Shown: positions 37,147 through 49,895, counted from the stretch's first letter. The stretch is 64,000 nt of DNA from Streptomyces sp. ISL-43 (GCF_018614195.1 NZ_JAGGOT010000002.1:278573-342572), one strand, 5' to 3'. A program made the numbers and translations. Notes: generated by a model not told the origin, from the letters alone.

Positions 37147-38334
37147 ATGCCGCTCCACACCAGCTGGCTCTCCCCGACCGGCCAGACCCGCGAGAACACC
37201 CGGGTCAGCCAGATCGGCGCCACCACCCCGATCAACCCGCAGCAGGCCCGTTCGGGCATCCTGCCGGGCTCGTACGGCGGCCAGCACCGGGTCTCCGGGT
37301 TCTGGACGGACGGCGCGTCCGCGATGACCCTCAACGTCAGCAACGGCCGGGCCGTCATCCAGGGCCTGCACGCCCAGGGCTTCTACCAGGTGACCCTGGA
37401 CGGGGGCGCCGTGCTCACCGTCGCCGACGGCGACGCCCAGTACGGCCGCGTCGACCTGCTCGTCCTGCGCGTCTACGACGCCTCGTACGACACGTCCGGC
37501 AAGAACGAGGCGGCGGTCGAGATCATCCGCGGCACCCCCGCCGCCACCCCGGTCGCCCCGGCCACCCCGCCGCTCTCCCTCCCCCTGTACGAGATCGCCG
37601 TCCCGGCCGGCGCCAGCGCCGGCAAGGGCGGCATCGTCTGGAACGGGGCCCTCAAGGACCTGCGCACCACCACCGTCGCGATCGGCGGCATTGTGCCCGC
37701 CTTCGGCGACACCGGTGCCGGCGCCTACCCGGGCCAGTACCAGGACGGCGCCGCCGCCGTCCTGCAGCGCTGGGACGGCTCCGCCTGGGTCCCGTACCCG
37801 TCCGCGCTGGGCGGTATCGCCCCCAAGGGCGCCTTGACCACCGCCAGTTACGTCGGCCAGTACCGCGACACCCCGCAGCGCGTGCTCCAGCGGTGGAACG
37901 GCACCGCCTGGCTGCCGGCCTTCCCCGGGCCGCTCTTCGCCGAGAACCTCGACGCCGGCTTCACCACCTCCACGACCTACTCCCAGACGCTGCAGGACAC
38001 CAGCGTCGCCCAGGTGCAGATCACCTTCCCGGCGCCGGTCTCGGGCGCCGTCCTGCTCACCTACGGGGCCCGCATGGGGCCGGTCGGCAACGCCGCGGCC
38101 GCCGCCTTCACGTCCGTACGGGTGACCCAGGGGGCCACGGAGATCTGGGCCCCGGACGACGAGCGCGGCGTGTGCACCGCCGGCGACCCGGCGACCTCGG
38201 CGTCGACCACCACGCGGCTGGCGGGCCTGACCGCCGACCTCCCGTACACGGTGACCCTGATGCACCGCGTCAGCGTCGCGGGCGTCAAGACCTGGTTCGA
38301 CAACATCTTCCTCCGCGTCGAGCCCCTGATCTGA
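37147..38334 (+). CDS. Receptor-binding/tail fibre protein 1
   Basis: A 395-residue protein. The N-terminal 190 residues (SWLSPTGQTRENTRVSQIGATTPINP..., AQYGRVDLLVLRVYD, APATPPLSLPLYEIAVPAGAS) closely resemble those of the next gene and probably attach it to the tail tip. A middle part repeats the motif YPGQYQDG...LQRWDGSAW and YVGQYRDTPQRVLQRWNGTAW. The C-terminal domain (about 280-395) is beta-rich (PVSGAVLLTYGARMGPVG...TYTVTLMHRVSV-like) and differs entirely from the neighbour. The likely role is binding of the target cell surface. Confidence 0.72.
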   Translation: MPLHTSWLSPTGQTRENTRVSQIGATTPINPQQARSGILPGSYGGQHRVSGFWTDGASAMTLNVSNGRAVIQGLHAQGFYQVTLDGGAVLTVADGDAQYGRVDLLVLRVYDASYDTSGKNEAAVEIIRGTPAATPVAPATPPLSLPLYEIAVPAGASAGKGGIVWNGALKDLRTTTVAIGGIVPAFGDTGAGAYPGQYQDGAAAVLQRWDGSAWVPYPSALGGIAPKGALTTASYVGQYRDTPQRVLQRWNGTAWLPAFPGPLFAENLDAGFTTSTTYSQTLQDTSVAQVQITFPAPVSGAVLLTYGARMGPVGNAAAAAFTSVRVTQGATEIWAPDDERGVCTAGDPATSASTTTRLAGLTADLPYTVTLMHRVSVAGVKTWFDNIFLRVEPLI

Positions 38335-38383
38335 GTTCCGGCCGCACCTGGTCCCACCCCGCACAGCTTTGAAGGAGAACTCC

Positions 38384-39481
38384 GTGAACGTGCGATCCGC
38401 CTGGCTCCCGATCACCGGCCAGACCCGCTCCGACACCCGCGTCGCCTCGCTCGGCGCCCTCACTCCCACCTCCCCGGTCGCCAGCCGGTCCGGCATCCTG
38501 CCCGGTTCGAGTGACGGCAAGTGGCGGATCTCCGGCTTCACCGTCGTCGGCACGACCGCGATGGGCGCGACCGTCTACCCCGGCCGGGCCGTCATCCAGG
38601 GCACCGACAGCCAGGGCGCGTACCCCGTCGTCCTCACCCAGCCCCTGAACCTGACCTTCACCGTCGGCCACGCCCAGTACGGCCGCGTCGACCTCATCGT
38701 GCTGCGCGTCTACGACGACGAGTACGACGCCTCCGGCCGCACCGAGGCCGATGTCGAGGTCATCCGCGGCGTGCCGGCGGCGAACCCGGTCGCCCCCGCG
38801 ACCCCGCCGCTCTCCCTCCCCCTCTACACCGTCGCCGTGCCCGCCGGCACCAGCGCGGGCAACGGCGGCATCGTCTGGGCCGGCGCCCTGGCCGGCCAGC
38901 GCACGGCCACCGTCGCCATCGGCGGCATCCTTCCGGTCACCTCCGACACGACGATCGGCGCCTACCCGGGCCAGTACCGGGACATGGACGGCGCCCTCCA
39001 GCGCTGGGACGGCACCGCCTGGACGCCGTACCCGCCGAAGGCCGCGTGGCAGAACTGGACGCCGGTGTGGACCACCTACACCGGCAACGCCCCGCCCTCC
39101 TTCGGCAACGCCGAGATCACCGCCCGCTGGATCCAGCAGGGCCCGACCGTGCACATGAACTTCGCCATCGCCTTCGGCACCACCACCAACTTCGGCGCCG
39201 GCGCCACCAGCGGCGACAACTGGCGGTTCACCCTGCCGGTCAAGGCGGCGTCCGCGGTCAAGTGCGCCGGCTTCGCCGACCTGATGATGGGGACGCGCGA
39301 GCGCGCCGTCGCCCGGATCCGCTGCACCTCGACGACCTTCTTCGAGCTGGAGATCTCCTCCGGCATGCCGAGCGGCGACTCCGTCGTGATCGCCGGCATC
39401 ACGGACGCCGTCAGCCCGTGGACCTGGGCGGCGGGCCACACCATCATCGGCAGCGCCACCTACGAGGCGGCGACCCAGTGA
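38384..39481 (+). CDS. Receptor-binding/tail fibre protein 2
   Basis: A 365-residue protein from the GTG at 38384, which has GAAGGAG six bases before it. A TTG five codons upstream is a worse start. The N-terminal 190 residues are a clear duplicate of the upstream protein (GILPGS, AQYGRVDLIVLRVYDDEYDASG, PATPPLSLPLYTVAVPAG). The motif YPGQYRDMDGALQRWDGTAW occurs once. The C-terminal part is different (WQNWTPVWTTYTGNAPPSFGNAEITARWIQQG...), resembling receptor-binding tips of actinophage fibres. It overlaps the next gene as GTGA. Confidence 0.72.
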   Translation: MNVRSAWLPITGQTRSDTRVASLGALTPTSPVASRSGILPGSSDGKWRISGFTVVGTTAMGATVYPGRAVIQGTDSQGAYPVVLTQPLNLTFTVGHAQYGRVDLIVLRVYDDEYDASGRTEADVEVIRGVPAANPVAPATPPLSLPLYTVAVPAGTSAGNGGIVWAGALAGQRTATVAIGGILPVTSDTTIGAYPGQYRDMDGALQRWDGTAWTPYPPKAAWQNWTPVWTTYTGNAPPSFGNAEITARWIQQGPTVHMNFAIAFGTTTNFGAGATSGDNWRFTLPVKAASAVKCAGFADLMMGTRERAVARIRCTSTTFFELEISSGMPSGDSVVIAGITDAVSPWTWAAGHTIIGSATYEAATQ

Positions 39482-40581
39482 GCACCGAGACCCCGTACCG
39501 CGCGATCTTCTGCGACGTACGGACCGACCGGACCATCGACATCCTCCCGCTGCGGGACGTGTCCATCGACGACTACATCGGCAAGCCGGGCGCCCTGTCC
39601 GGCAACATCCCGGTGCCCGACGCGGCCATCGCCGCCCGGGTCCGCCGGATCGAGGAGGGCCGTACCGCCGTCTACCTGGAGCGCGGCGGCGACCTGTGGT
39701 GGGGCGGGATCATCTGGACCAGCACGCTGCAGAGCAGCGGCCGGGGCGTCATCACCCTCAGCATCCAGGCGGCGACCTTCGACTCGTACGCGGGCCGCCG
39801 GCGCATCCGCCAGACCTTCGGCCACACGACCCCCACCGACCAGCTGGAGCTGGTCCGGGAGCTGTGGCGCAAGATGCAAGCCTCCGTGGGCGGCGACATC
39901 GGAGTCACCTACGGGGACGAGACCTCCGGCGTCCTGCGCACCGAGTCCTGGCGCGACGGCGACGAGGTCCTGTACTCCGAGGCCATCGAGGCACTGGCCT
40001 CCGCGGAGAACGGCATCGAGCACCAGATCTCCGTCTACCGCGACCCGGTCACCGGGGCCCGCACCCGCCAGCTGCGGCTCGGCAGCCCGCGCATCCACAC
40101 GGGCGTCACCGACCTGGTACTGGACCGGCCCGGCGCGATCCTCTCGTACGCCTTCCCGCGCGACGCGACCCGCGGCGGCACCACCGCCCGGGCCCGCGGC
40201 GCCTCGGTCAACAGCAACCAGGCCGAGGAGTCGCGGCCGGTGTACTCGAAGGAGATGGTCGCGGACGACCTGATCACCGGCGGCTGGCCGCGCATCGACC
40301 TGTCCTCCGACCACAACACGATCAGCGACGGGAACGCCCTGAACCTCCGTGCGGCCGGCGAACTCGCCCAGGCCCGCGGGGCCGTCGTCATCCCCGAGAT
40401 CACGATCCGCCTGGGCAGCGAGGTACCGCCGTCCCTGCTGGGCCGGACCGTGCGCATCCGGATCACCGACGAATGGCACCCCCAGGGTCTCGACGCGCGC
40501 TACCGCATCATCGGCGTCAAGGTCAGCCCGCCCGAGCGGGGCCGCCCGGACACCGCCGATCTCTACCTAGAGGAGGCCTGA
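39478..40581 (+). CDS. Tail-associated (Tal/gp27-like hub) protein
   Basis: A 367-residue protein from a GTG overlapping the previous stop. The sequence (YRAIFCDVRTDRTIDILPLRDVSIDDYIGKPGALSGNIPVPD...YLERGGDLWWGGIIWT) fits the minor tail or hub protein family found after Dit in actinophages. The C-terminal part (HPQGLDARYRIIGVKVSPPERGRPDTADLYLEEA) is typical of it. It would complete the tail-tip hub. It shares one base with the next gene (TGATG). Confidence 0.72.
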   Translation: MSTETPYRAIFCDVRTDRTIDILPLRDVSIDDYIGKPGALSGNIPVPDAAIAARVRRIEEGRTAVYLERGGDLWWGGIIWTSTLQSSGRGVITLSIQAATFDSYAGRRRIRQTFGHTTPTDQLELVRELWRKMQASVGGDIGVTYGDETSGVLRTESWRDGDEVLYSEAIEALASAENGIEHQISVYRDPVTGARTRQLRLGSPRIHTGVTDLVLDRPGAILSYAFPRDATRGGTTARARGASVNSNQAEESRPVYSKEMVADDLITGGWPRIDLSSDHNTISDGNALNLRAAGELAQARGAVVIPEITIRLGSEVPPSLLGRTVRIRITDEWHPQGLDARYRIIGVKVSPPERGRPDTADLYLEEA

Positions 40582-41294
40582 TGCCCCAACTGCCCGAGGA
40601 CATCATCGACCGGCTGACCGCCATGGAACGCCGGATCCAGCAGCTGTCGACCGCCGTCAACACCCGCCCCGCGCTCAACACCGTCAGCGGCGGCACCCTG
40701 AAGATCTCGGACGGCGGCTCGCTGTCCGTGGAGGAGCCGGGCGGCACCCGGATCCTGGGCGTCGGCTTCTGGTCCTCCACCGAGTACGGCATGGAGATCA
40801 AGCGGCAGAGCGGCAAGACCGCGCTCAGCATCCGCAACGCCGTCACCGGCACCTACGACCAGGCCGTGCGCGTGTTCGACGCCTACAACCACGAGGTCCT
40901 CGCGGACGACGTGGTCACCGGCGGCCTGGCCCGCCCCTGGCTCGCGATGCTGCCGCCGCAGGACACCAGCACCACCCGCTGGCCGCAGACCAACGCGACC
41001 GCCTGGACCACCGTCGCCCGCTCCTTCAACCCGCTGTGGCAGCCCCGCCTGCGCGTGTACTGCTACACCGCCGCCGCGGCCGGCGTCACCGGGCAGGTAC
41101 GGATCCTCGTGGACGGCGTCCAGTGGGGCGACCCGGTCACCACCGGGGCGATCCTCGACCGCACCGACAAGGCCGCCGACGACTTCAACGCCCGGTTCGG
41201 CAGCCTGGTCAAGGTCGAGATCCAGGCCATGGTCACCAGCGGCACCGGGCTCGTCTACGCCCAGCCGCTGATGATGTACGGCACCCAGAGCTGA
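40581..41294 (+). CDS. Minor tail/tip protein
   Basis: A 237-residue protein. A short N-terminal coiled coil (EDIIDRLTAMERRIQQLSTAVNT) suggests trimerisation. A stretch with Gly/Ser turns (SGGTLKISDGGSLSVEEPGGTRI) and a beta-rich C-terminal domain (VRILVDGVQWGDPVTTG...) follow. This composition is common in tip or fibre-attachment proteins. It is coupled to the Tal-like gene and contains no enzymatic motif. Confidence 0.65.
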   Translation: MPQLPEDIIDRLTAMERRIQQLSTAVNTRPALNTVSGGTLKISDGGSLSVEEPGGTRILGVGFWSSTEYGMEIKRQSGKTALSIRNAVTGTYDQAVRVFDAYNHEVLADDVVTGGLARPWLAMLPPQDTSTTRWPQTNATAWTTVARSFNPLWQPRLRVYCYTAAAAGVTGQVRILVDGVQWGDPVTTGAILDRTDKAADDFNARFGSLVKVEIQAMVTSGTGLVYAQPLMMYGTQS

Positions 41295-41328
41295 CCCCGC
41301 GCCGCCCACCGCAAGGAGACCCCCGCAC

Positions 41329-41694
41329 ATGAACATCGACCCCGCTCAGCCCTGGGGCATCGCCATCGACTACGCGGGCCGCGCCACGCTCACCGAGGCC
41401 GGCCACAGCATCCAGGTCCGCGTGTACGACGCCGGCCTCGGCGGCACCCTGGAACTGGACCCCGTCAGCGGCTACCCGTCCGTGTACGTCACCGCCCAGT
41501 TCACCGAGACCGGCGACCTCGGCACGCAACTGCGCGGCTCCGGCCAGGTCGTCCTCGACCCCCCGCCCGAGGGCCCGGTCACCCCGGACCGCACGGCCGT
41601 GGCCTCCGCGGTCGCCGCCGCACTGGCCGACTTCGAAGCCCGCACAGCGGCGTACGCGGCGCTGTGCGCCACGTACAGCCCCGTCGGCGTCTGA
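41329..41694 (+). CDS. Small tail-cluster protein
   Basis: A 121-residue protein starting MNIDPAQPWGIAIDYAGRATLTEAGHSIQVRVYDAG, mostly beta in the first 75 residues, then a helix rich in Ala (VASAVAAALADFEARTAAYAALCATY). Not recognised. It lies between the tip genes and the endolysin and is probably a minor structural component (inference). Confidence 0.6.
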   Translation: MNIDPAQPWGIAIDYAGRATLTEAGHSIQVRVYDAGLGGTLELDPVSGYPSVYVTAQFTETGDLGTQLRGSGQVVLDPPPEGPVTPDRTAVASAVAAALADFEARTAAYAALCATYSPVGV

Positions 41695-41766
41695 GGGGCG
41701 CGGGGCCCGGGGCTGAACCCCGGCCACGCCGCCGCACCCGCACACCCACCGGTACACCCCGCCCCG

Positions 41767-41787
41767 AGCCACCCCCGGCCGGGGCTT
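41767..41787 (+). terminator. Weak hairpin before the endolysin gene
   Basis: AGCC and CCCCGG arms with CCGGGG and CT follow the preceding gene and run into TTT. It has almost no loop, so the call is weak. Confidence 0.35.
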
Positions 41788-41811
41788 TCGCATGCCCGAA
41801 GGAGACCTGCC

Positions 41812-42702
41812 ATGGCCACCCCCCTCACCGCCGACACCCTGCTGGAAGCACTGCGCGCGGAGGGCGTCGACGTCGTGGAGCACGACGGCTGGCGCACCCA
41901 CAACCGCAACCACAAGGGCGCCTGGGGCCCGGTGAACGGCGTAGTGATCCACCACACCGTCAGCACCGGTACGGACAGCAGCGTCGCCCTCTGCCGCGAC
42001 GGCTACGCCGAGCTGCCCGGCCCGCTCTGCCACGCCGTCATCGACAAGGCCGGCCGCGTGCACCTGATCGGCCACGGCCGCACCAACCACGCCGGTCTGG
42101 GCGACAGCGACGTCCTGGACGCGGTCGTCGCCGAGTCCGCGCTGCCCGAACCCCGCCGCAACGACACCGACGGCAACGCCCACTTCTACGGGTTCGAGTG
42201 CGTCAACCTCGGCGACGGCCGCGACCCTTGGCCCGCCGCCCAGCTCGACGCCATCGAGCGCGCCTCGGCCGCCCTGTGCCGGGCCCACGGCTGGCAGGCC
42301 CCCTCGGTGATCGGCCACAAGGAGTGGACCGGCACCAAGGTCGACCCGCGCGGTTTCACCATGCAGGACATGCGCGCCCGGATCGCCGCCCGCCTCTCGG
42401 CCGGCCCGGGCCAGGGCACCGGGCCCACCCCGCCGCCGGCCGACCCCGGCCGCCACCAGCCCTTCCCCGGTGCCGGCTTCTTCACCGCCCTCCCGCACTC
42501 GCCGGTCGTCACCGCCATGGGCGAGCGCCTGGTCGCCGAGGGCTGCTCCGACTACGCCGAGGGTCCCGGCCCGCAGTGGACGCAGGCCGACCGCCGCTCG
42601 TACGCGAAGTGGCAGCGCAAGCTCGGCTTCACCGGGTCCGACGCCGACGGCTGGCCGGGCCGCACCTCCTGGGACGCCCTGAAGGTCCCGTACTCCGGCT
42701 GA
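41812..42702 (+). CDS. Endolysin: PGRP-type amidase with C-terminal wall-binding domain
   Basis: A 296-residue lysis enzyme without signal peptide. The N-terminal amidase-2/PGRP domain spans about 20-190, with zinc-ligand candidates His47 or His48 (VIHHT), His169 (IGHKEWT) and Asp178 (KVDPRG). Glu171 is the likely catalytic partner. A Pro/Gly linker (196-218) leads to a C-terminal peptidoglycan-binding-like domain (QWTQADRRSYAKWQRKLGFTGSDADGWPG). It is followed by holin genes. It would cleave the amide bond in the producer's peptidoglycan to release particles. Confidence 0.85.
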   Translation: MATPLTADTLLEALRAEGVDVVEHDGWRTHNRNHKGAWGPVNGVVIHHTVSTGTDSSVALCRDGYAELPGPLCHAVIDKAGRVHLIGHGRTNHAGLGDSDVLDAVVAESALPEPRRNDTDGNAHFYGFECVNLGDGRDPWPAAQLDAIERASAALCRAHGWQAPSVIGHKEWTGTKVDPRGFTMQDMRARIAARLSAGPGQGTGPTPPPADPGRHQPFPGAGFFTALPHSPVVTAMGERLVAEGCSDYAEGPGPQWTQADRRSYAKWQRKLGFTGSDADGWPGRTSWDALKVPYSG

Positions 42703-42739
42703 CCGACCGTCACCGTTCGACCGAAAGAAGGCACCACCC

Positions 42740-43021
42740 ATGTCCGAAGCCGCGAAGCGCACCCTGCGCACACTCGTCCAGACCGCCCTGGCGATAGCCG
42801 TCCTACTGCCCGCCGTCGTGGACGCCTCGGGCGTCCCCGCCGCGCTGCCCTGGGTCGCCGGCGCCCTCGCCGCCGCCGGCGCCCTCACCCGGGTGATGGC
42901 CCTGCCCGGCGTACAGGCCGTACTGCCCGGCTGGCTGCGCACGGAGTGGCCGTACGACGCCGACCGCACGCTGCTCGCCCTCATCGCCCGCGAGGAACGG
43001 GCGAAGGACGAGCGCGCATGA
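42740..43021 (+). CDS. Holin-like two-helix membrane protein
   Basis: A 93-residue protein with two hydrophobic helices (LVQTALAIAVLLPAVVDASGV and LPWVAGALAAAGALTRVMALPGV), a short turn and a charged C-terminus (REERAKDERA). The size and the position between endolysin and XhlA-like gene fit a holin that opens the membrane for the endolysin. It overlaps the next gene as ATGA. Confidence 0.75.
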   Translation: MSEAAKRTLRTLVQTALAIAVLLPAVVDASGVPAALPWVAGALAAAGALTRVMALPGVQAVLPGWLRTEWPYDADRTLLALIAREERAKDERA

Positions 43022-43281
43022 CGGAACCTCACATGCCCGACCCGCTGTCCGTGGCCGTCGAACTGGAGCGGCTGCGCGGCACCATGGAGGCCGGCTTCGC
43101 CCGCGTCGACGGCTCGCTGGCCCTCCTGGTCCAGCGCAGCGACCAGACCGACCGTCAACTCGCCGACCACGAATCGCGGCTGGACGCCCTGGAGCGCGCG
43201 CGCTGGCCGCTGGCCAGCGTCACCGCGCTCGCCGCCGTCTCGGCGATCGCCGTGACGGCCTGGCAGATCACCGGCCAATAG
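43018..43281 (+). CDS. XhlA-like lysis accessory protein
   Basis: An 87-residue protein with an N-terminal amphipathic coiled coil (VAVELERLRGTMEAGFARVDGSLALLVQRSDQTDRQLADHESRLDALERA) and one C-terminal membrane helix (WPLASVTALAAVSAIAVTAWQI). This is the layout of XhlA-type proteins that act with holins in Gram-positive phages. It is the last gene of the tail cluster. Confidence 0.72.
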   Translation: MTEPHMPDPLSVAVELERLRGTMEAGFARVDGSLALLVQRSDQTDRQLADHESRLDALERARWPLASVTALAAVSAIAVTAWQITGQ

Positions 43282-43295
43282 CCCACCGTGCGGCG

Positions 43296-43327
43296 CCGGG
43301 ACGGGTCCGTACGCGGATCCGTCCCGG
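43296..43327 (+). terminator. Terminator at the right border of the tail cluster
   Basis: CCGGGACGG and CCGTCCCGG form the outer stem, with TCCG/CGGA inside. It lies 15 bases after the last lysis gene. The remaining gap to 43437 holds no gene. Confidence 0.6.
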
Positions 43328-43437
43328 TCCCGCCCGCCCCGCGTTCCCGGGCCGGGCGGGCCCCCCTCGCAGCCGACCTAGACTGACGATTCGGACGAAC
43401 CGCCGTACGTGACCGTCGATCAGCAGGGAGCAGAGCA

Positions 43438-45918
43438 TTGGGGACCGTGGCCGTGGAGCCCACGAAACAAGGCAGTCCGCCCCCCGATCAGGACCGGCCG
43501 GCGCCGCGCCGCCGCGCCGCGCGACTGTACGGCCCGCTCCTCGCCTTCCTCGTCACCGCGGGCGCCTTCTGCGCGTCCTGGGCCGCCCGGGGCAGCTTCC
43601 CCTTCGGTGACACCGGCCGCGCCATCAACGACCAGGCCAACCAGTACGTGCCCTTCCACCGGGCGTTGTGGGACCTGGCGCACGGACAGGCCGCGGGCGA
43701 CGCCCTGTTCACCTGGCGCGGCGGCTTCGGCCAGCAGTTCCTGTCCGACTACTACACCTACCTCGGCAACCCCTTCTCCTGGCTGGCCGTCCTCGTCCCC
43801 CGCGCCCACGTGGACCTCGCCGTCTTCGCGGTCACCCCGGTGACGATGGGCACCGCCGCCGCCCTGATGACCGTCTACCTCGGCAAGCTGCACCCCGGCC
43901 CGTGGTGGCAGCGGGGCGTGCTCGGAGCGACGTACGGCCTGTGCGGATGGGCGCTCAGCGACGCCTCGTACATCCCCATGTGGCTGTGGGGGCTGGTCGC
44001 GCTCCCGCTCCTCGGCATCGCCGTCGAGTGGTGCCTGGAGCAGCGCCGCTGGCCCGCCGTGGCGCTGCTGGTCGCGCTCGCCTGGTTCGGGAACTTCTAC
44101 ACCGCGATGATGGCGACGATGGCCGCCTGCGTCCTGCTCGCCATCCGCCTGGTCGTCCTCGACATGACCGGGGCGCAGCGGCTGCGCGCCGTGTGGCGGG
44201 CCGGGACGGCCGCCGCGACGGGCATCCTGCTGACGCTCCCGCTCCTCCTGCCGTCGTTCCTCTCCAGCGGGGCGGCGCAGCCCACCAAGGCCGCCGCCTT
44301 CGATCCCGTGCGGATCGAGATCTTCCTGACGGGCATGCTCCCCGGCACCTACCTGTGGGGCGGCCGGCCCCGGCTCTACGTGGCCTCCCTCGGCCTGATC
44401 CTGGCCGGGACCTTCCTCTTCAACACGGCCGTCGCCCGCAAGACGCGCCTGGTGTGGGCGGCCGCGACCCTCCTGGTGGTCCTCTCCTTCCAGTTCCCGC
44501 CCACCCAGTACCTGTGGCACGGGCTGGCCGTACCGAACGGCAACCCCTACCGCGAGGCCTTCGTCTTCAGCGCGATGGTCGTGGTCCTCGCCTGGCTGTC
44601 GCTGGCCAACCGGCCGCGCCCGCCGCACCTGGCGCTGACCGCCGGCCTGCTGGTCGCCGCGACCTTCGTGCTACGGCACACCAACGACTTCGGCGGGGCG
44701 ACCTGGCCCGCGGTCCTCGGCGGCGGCGCGGTCTCGCTGCTGGCGCTGGTCCTGCTGGCGCTGGGCGAGAAGCGCCGCGTACTGATCCCCGTGGCCGCGG
44801 TCCTCATGGCCGGTGTCGTCCTCGCCGAGTCGACGGCAGCCGCGGCCAACGCCGACGCCCGACGCTCGCGCGAGCGCTGGGCGAAGCCGGCCGTCACCTC
44901 CAGCCAGTCGATCACCCGCCACTTCGAGGCGGTCCGCTCCGTGGAGGGCTGGCCCGCCTACCGGACGGACTCGGGCGCCCCGCAGACCTCGTACAACGAC
45001 GCGCTCGCGCTCCGAGCGGAAGGCCCGCAGTACTACAGCAGCTACCTGCCCGCGGTCACCTTCCAGGCCCTGGAGCCGCTCGGCTACGGCTACAAGAACG
45101 ACGGCCGGACCATGTTCGGCGCGGACAATCCCGTCCTCGACGCGATCTTCTCGATCGGCGCACGGGTCCGGCCCGGGTCCGCCCCGGACACCTGGGCCGG
45201 CTCGAAGTTCCCCGCCCCGCCCCTGGTCACCGTCCGCGACGGCGCCTACGCCTCGCCCAACCCGGCCGGCAGCGTCTACGCCCACCAGGAGGCCGTGCTC
45301 GCCGCCACCGTCTACCAGGTCCCGCGGGTCACCCGGGGCGGCAGCGCCACCGAGCAGACCTACGCCGCCCAGTGCACGCCCGGCTCCGAAGCCTTCTGGT
45401 ACTCCCCCGAGCTCTACGGCACCCTCGCCTCCGGCGGCACGGAGAAGCCCCTGGAGGACCGGATGACCGGCGTCCTGCGCCTCGGCGAGGTCCCCGCGTC
45501 CGGCCTGCTCGACGTGACCGTGAGGACCCGTACGCAGAACGCCACCGCCGGGGAGCACCCCATCGGCTGCCTGGACCGGGCGGCGCTCGCCGAGACGGCC
45601 GCCCGCCTCACCGCCACCGGCGCCACGGAGGTGAGCACGGGCGGCCACACCATCGAGGCCACCCTCCCGAAGGGCTCCACCGGTACCGCGGTCTTCGCGA
45701 TGACCGACGTCCCCGGCTGGCAGTGCACCGCCGGCGGCAAGACCACCACCCCGGTCTCCTTCCACGGCCTGGTCTCGGTCCCGCTGCCCCCCGGCACGGA
45801 CAAGGTCTCCTGCGCCTTCACCCCCAAGGGCCTCACCCCGGGCCTGGCCGCCGCCACCCTGGCCCTCCTGGCCCTCGCCTCGGCCACGGTCGCCGGCCTC
45901 CGCCGCCGCCGGACCTGA
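43438..45918 (+). CDS. YfhO-like polytopic membrane protein
   Basis: An 826-residue integral membrane protein with about 12-14 helices. The first extracellular loop has SFPFGDTGRAINDQANQYVPFHRALWDLAHG, the region that in YfhO/GT-C proteins carries acidic residues. A large extracellular domain (about 500-800) and a final helix follow. YfhO-type proteins take part in glycosylating wall polymers in Firmicutes (family knowledge). The TTG start has GGGAG eight bases upstream; GTG codons three and five codons further are alternatives. It is convergent with rpoC and separated from it by a 19-bp terminator stem. It is probably not part of the tail cluster. Confidence 0.75.
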   Translation: MGTVAVEPTKQGSPPPDQDRPAPRRRAARLYGPLLAFLVTAGAFCASWAARGSFPFGDTGRAINDQANQYVPFHRALWDLAHGQAAGDALFTWRGGFGQQFLSDYYTYLGNPFSWLAVLVPRAHVDLAVFAVTPVTMGTAAALMTVYLGKLHPGPWWQRGVLGATYGLCGWALSDASYIPMWLWGLVALPLLGIAVEWCLEQRRWPAVALLVALAWFGNFYTAMMATMAACVLLAIRLVVLDMTGAQRLRAVWRAGTAAATGILLTLPLLLPSFLSSGAAQPTKAAAFDPVRIEIFLTGMLPGTYLWGGRPRLYVASLGLILAGTFLFNTAVARKTRLVWAAATLLVVLSFQFPPTQYLWHGLAVPNGNPYREAFVFSAMVVVLAWLSLANRPRPPHLALTAGLLVAATFVLRHTNDFGGATWPAVLGGGAVSLLALVLLALGEKRRVLIPVAAVLMAGVVLAESTAAAANADARRSRERWAKPAVTSSQSITRHFEAVRSVEGWPAYRTDSGAPQTSYNDALALRAEGPQYYSSYLPAVTFQALEPLGYGYKNDGRTMFGADNPVLDAIFSIGARVRPGSAPDTWAGSKFPAPPLVTVRDGAYASPNPAGSVYAHQEAVLAATVYQVPRVTRGGSATEQTYAAQCTPGSEAFWYSPELYGTLASGGTEKPLEDRMTGVLRLGEVPASGLLDVTVRTRTQNATAGEHPIGCLDRAALAETAARLTATGATEVSTGGHTIEATLPKGSTGTAVFAMTDVPGWQCTAGGKTTTPVSFHGLVSVPLPPGTDKVSCAFTPKGLTPGLAAATLALLALASATVAGLRRRRT

Positions 45919-45923
45919 TCCGG

Positions 45924-45977
45924 GTACGAAGAAGCCCCCCGCCGCTCCTCTCGGAGCCGCGGGGGGCTTCTTCGTAC
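45924..45977. terminator. Bidirectional terminator between the YfhO-like gene and rpoC
   Basis: A perfect 19-bp stem (GTACGAAGAAGCCCCCCGC at 45924-45942 and its complement at 45959-45977, 16-nt loop) has A/T-containing outer parts that give T-rich flanks in both directions. Confidence 0.85.
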
Positions 45978-45995
45978 TACCTACTGCTCAAGACC

Positions 45996-49895
<3,900 letters not shown>

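Noticed and set aside
29323-42702. Contractile injection system (eCIS) or R-type tailocin
   Set aside because: There is no sheath protein, AAA+ ATPase, LysM spike adaptor or wedge-type baseplate protein; the genes follow the siphophage order with Dit-like and Tal-like proteins.
27166-43281. Complete or cryptic integrated prophage
   Set aside because: No integrase, terminase, portal, capsid, protease or replication gene is visible, and no attachment-site duplication was seen at the borders. The tail and lysis parts look intact rather than decayed.
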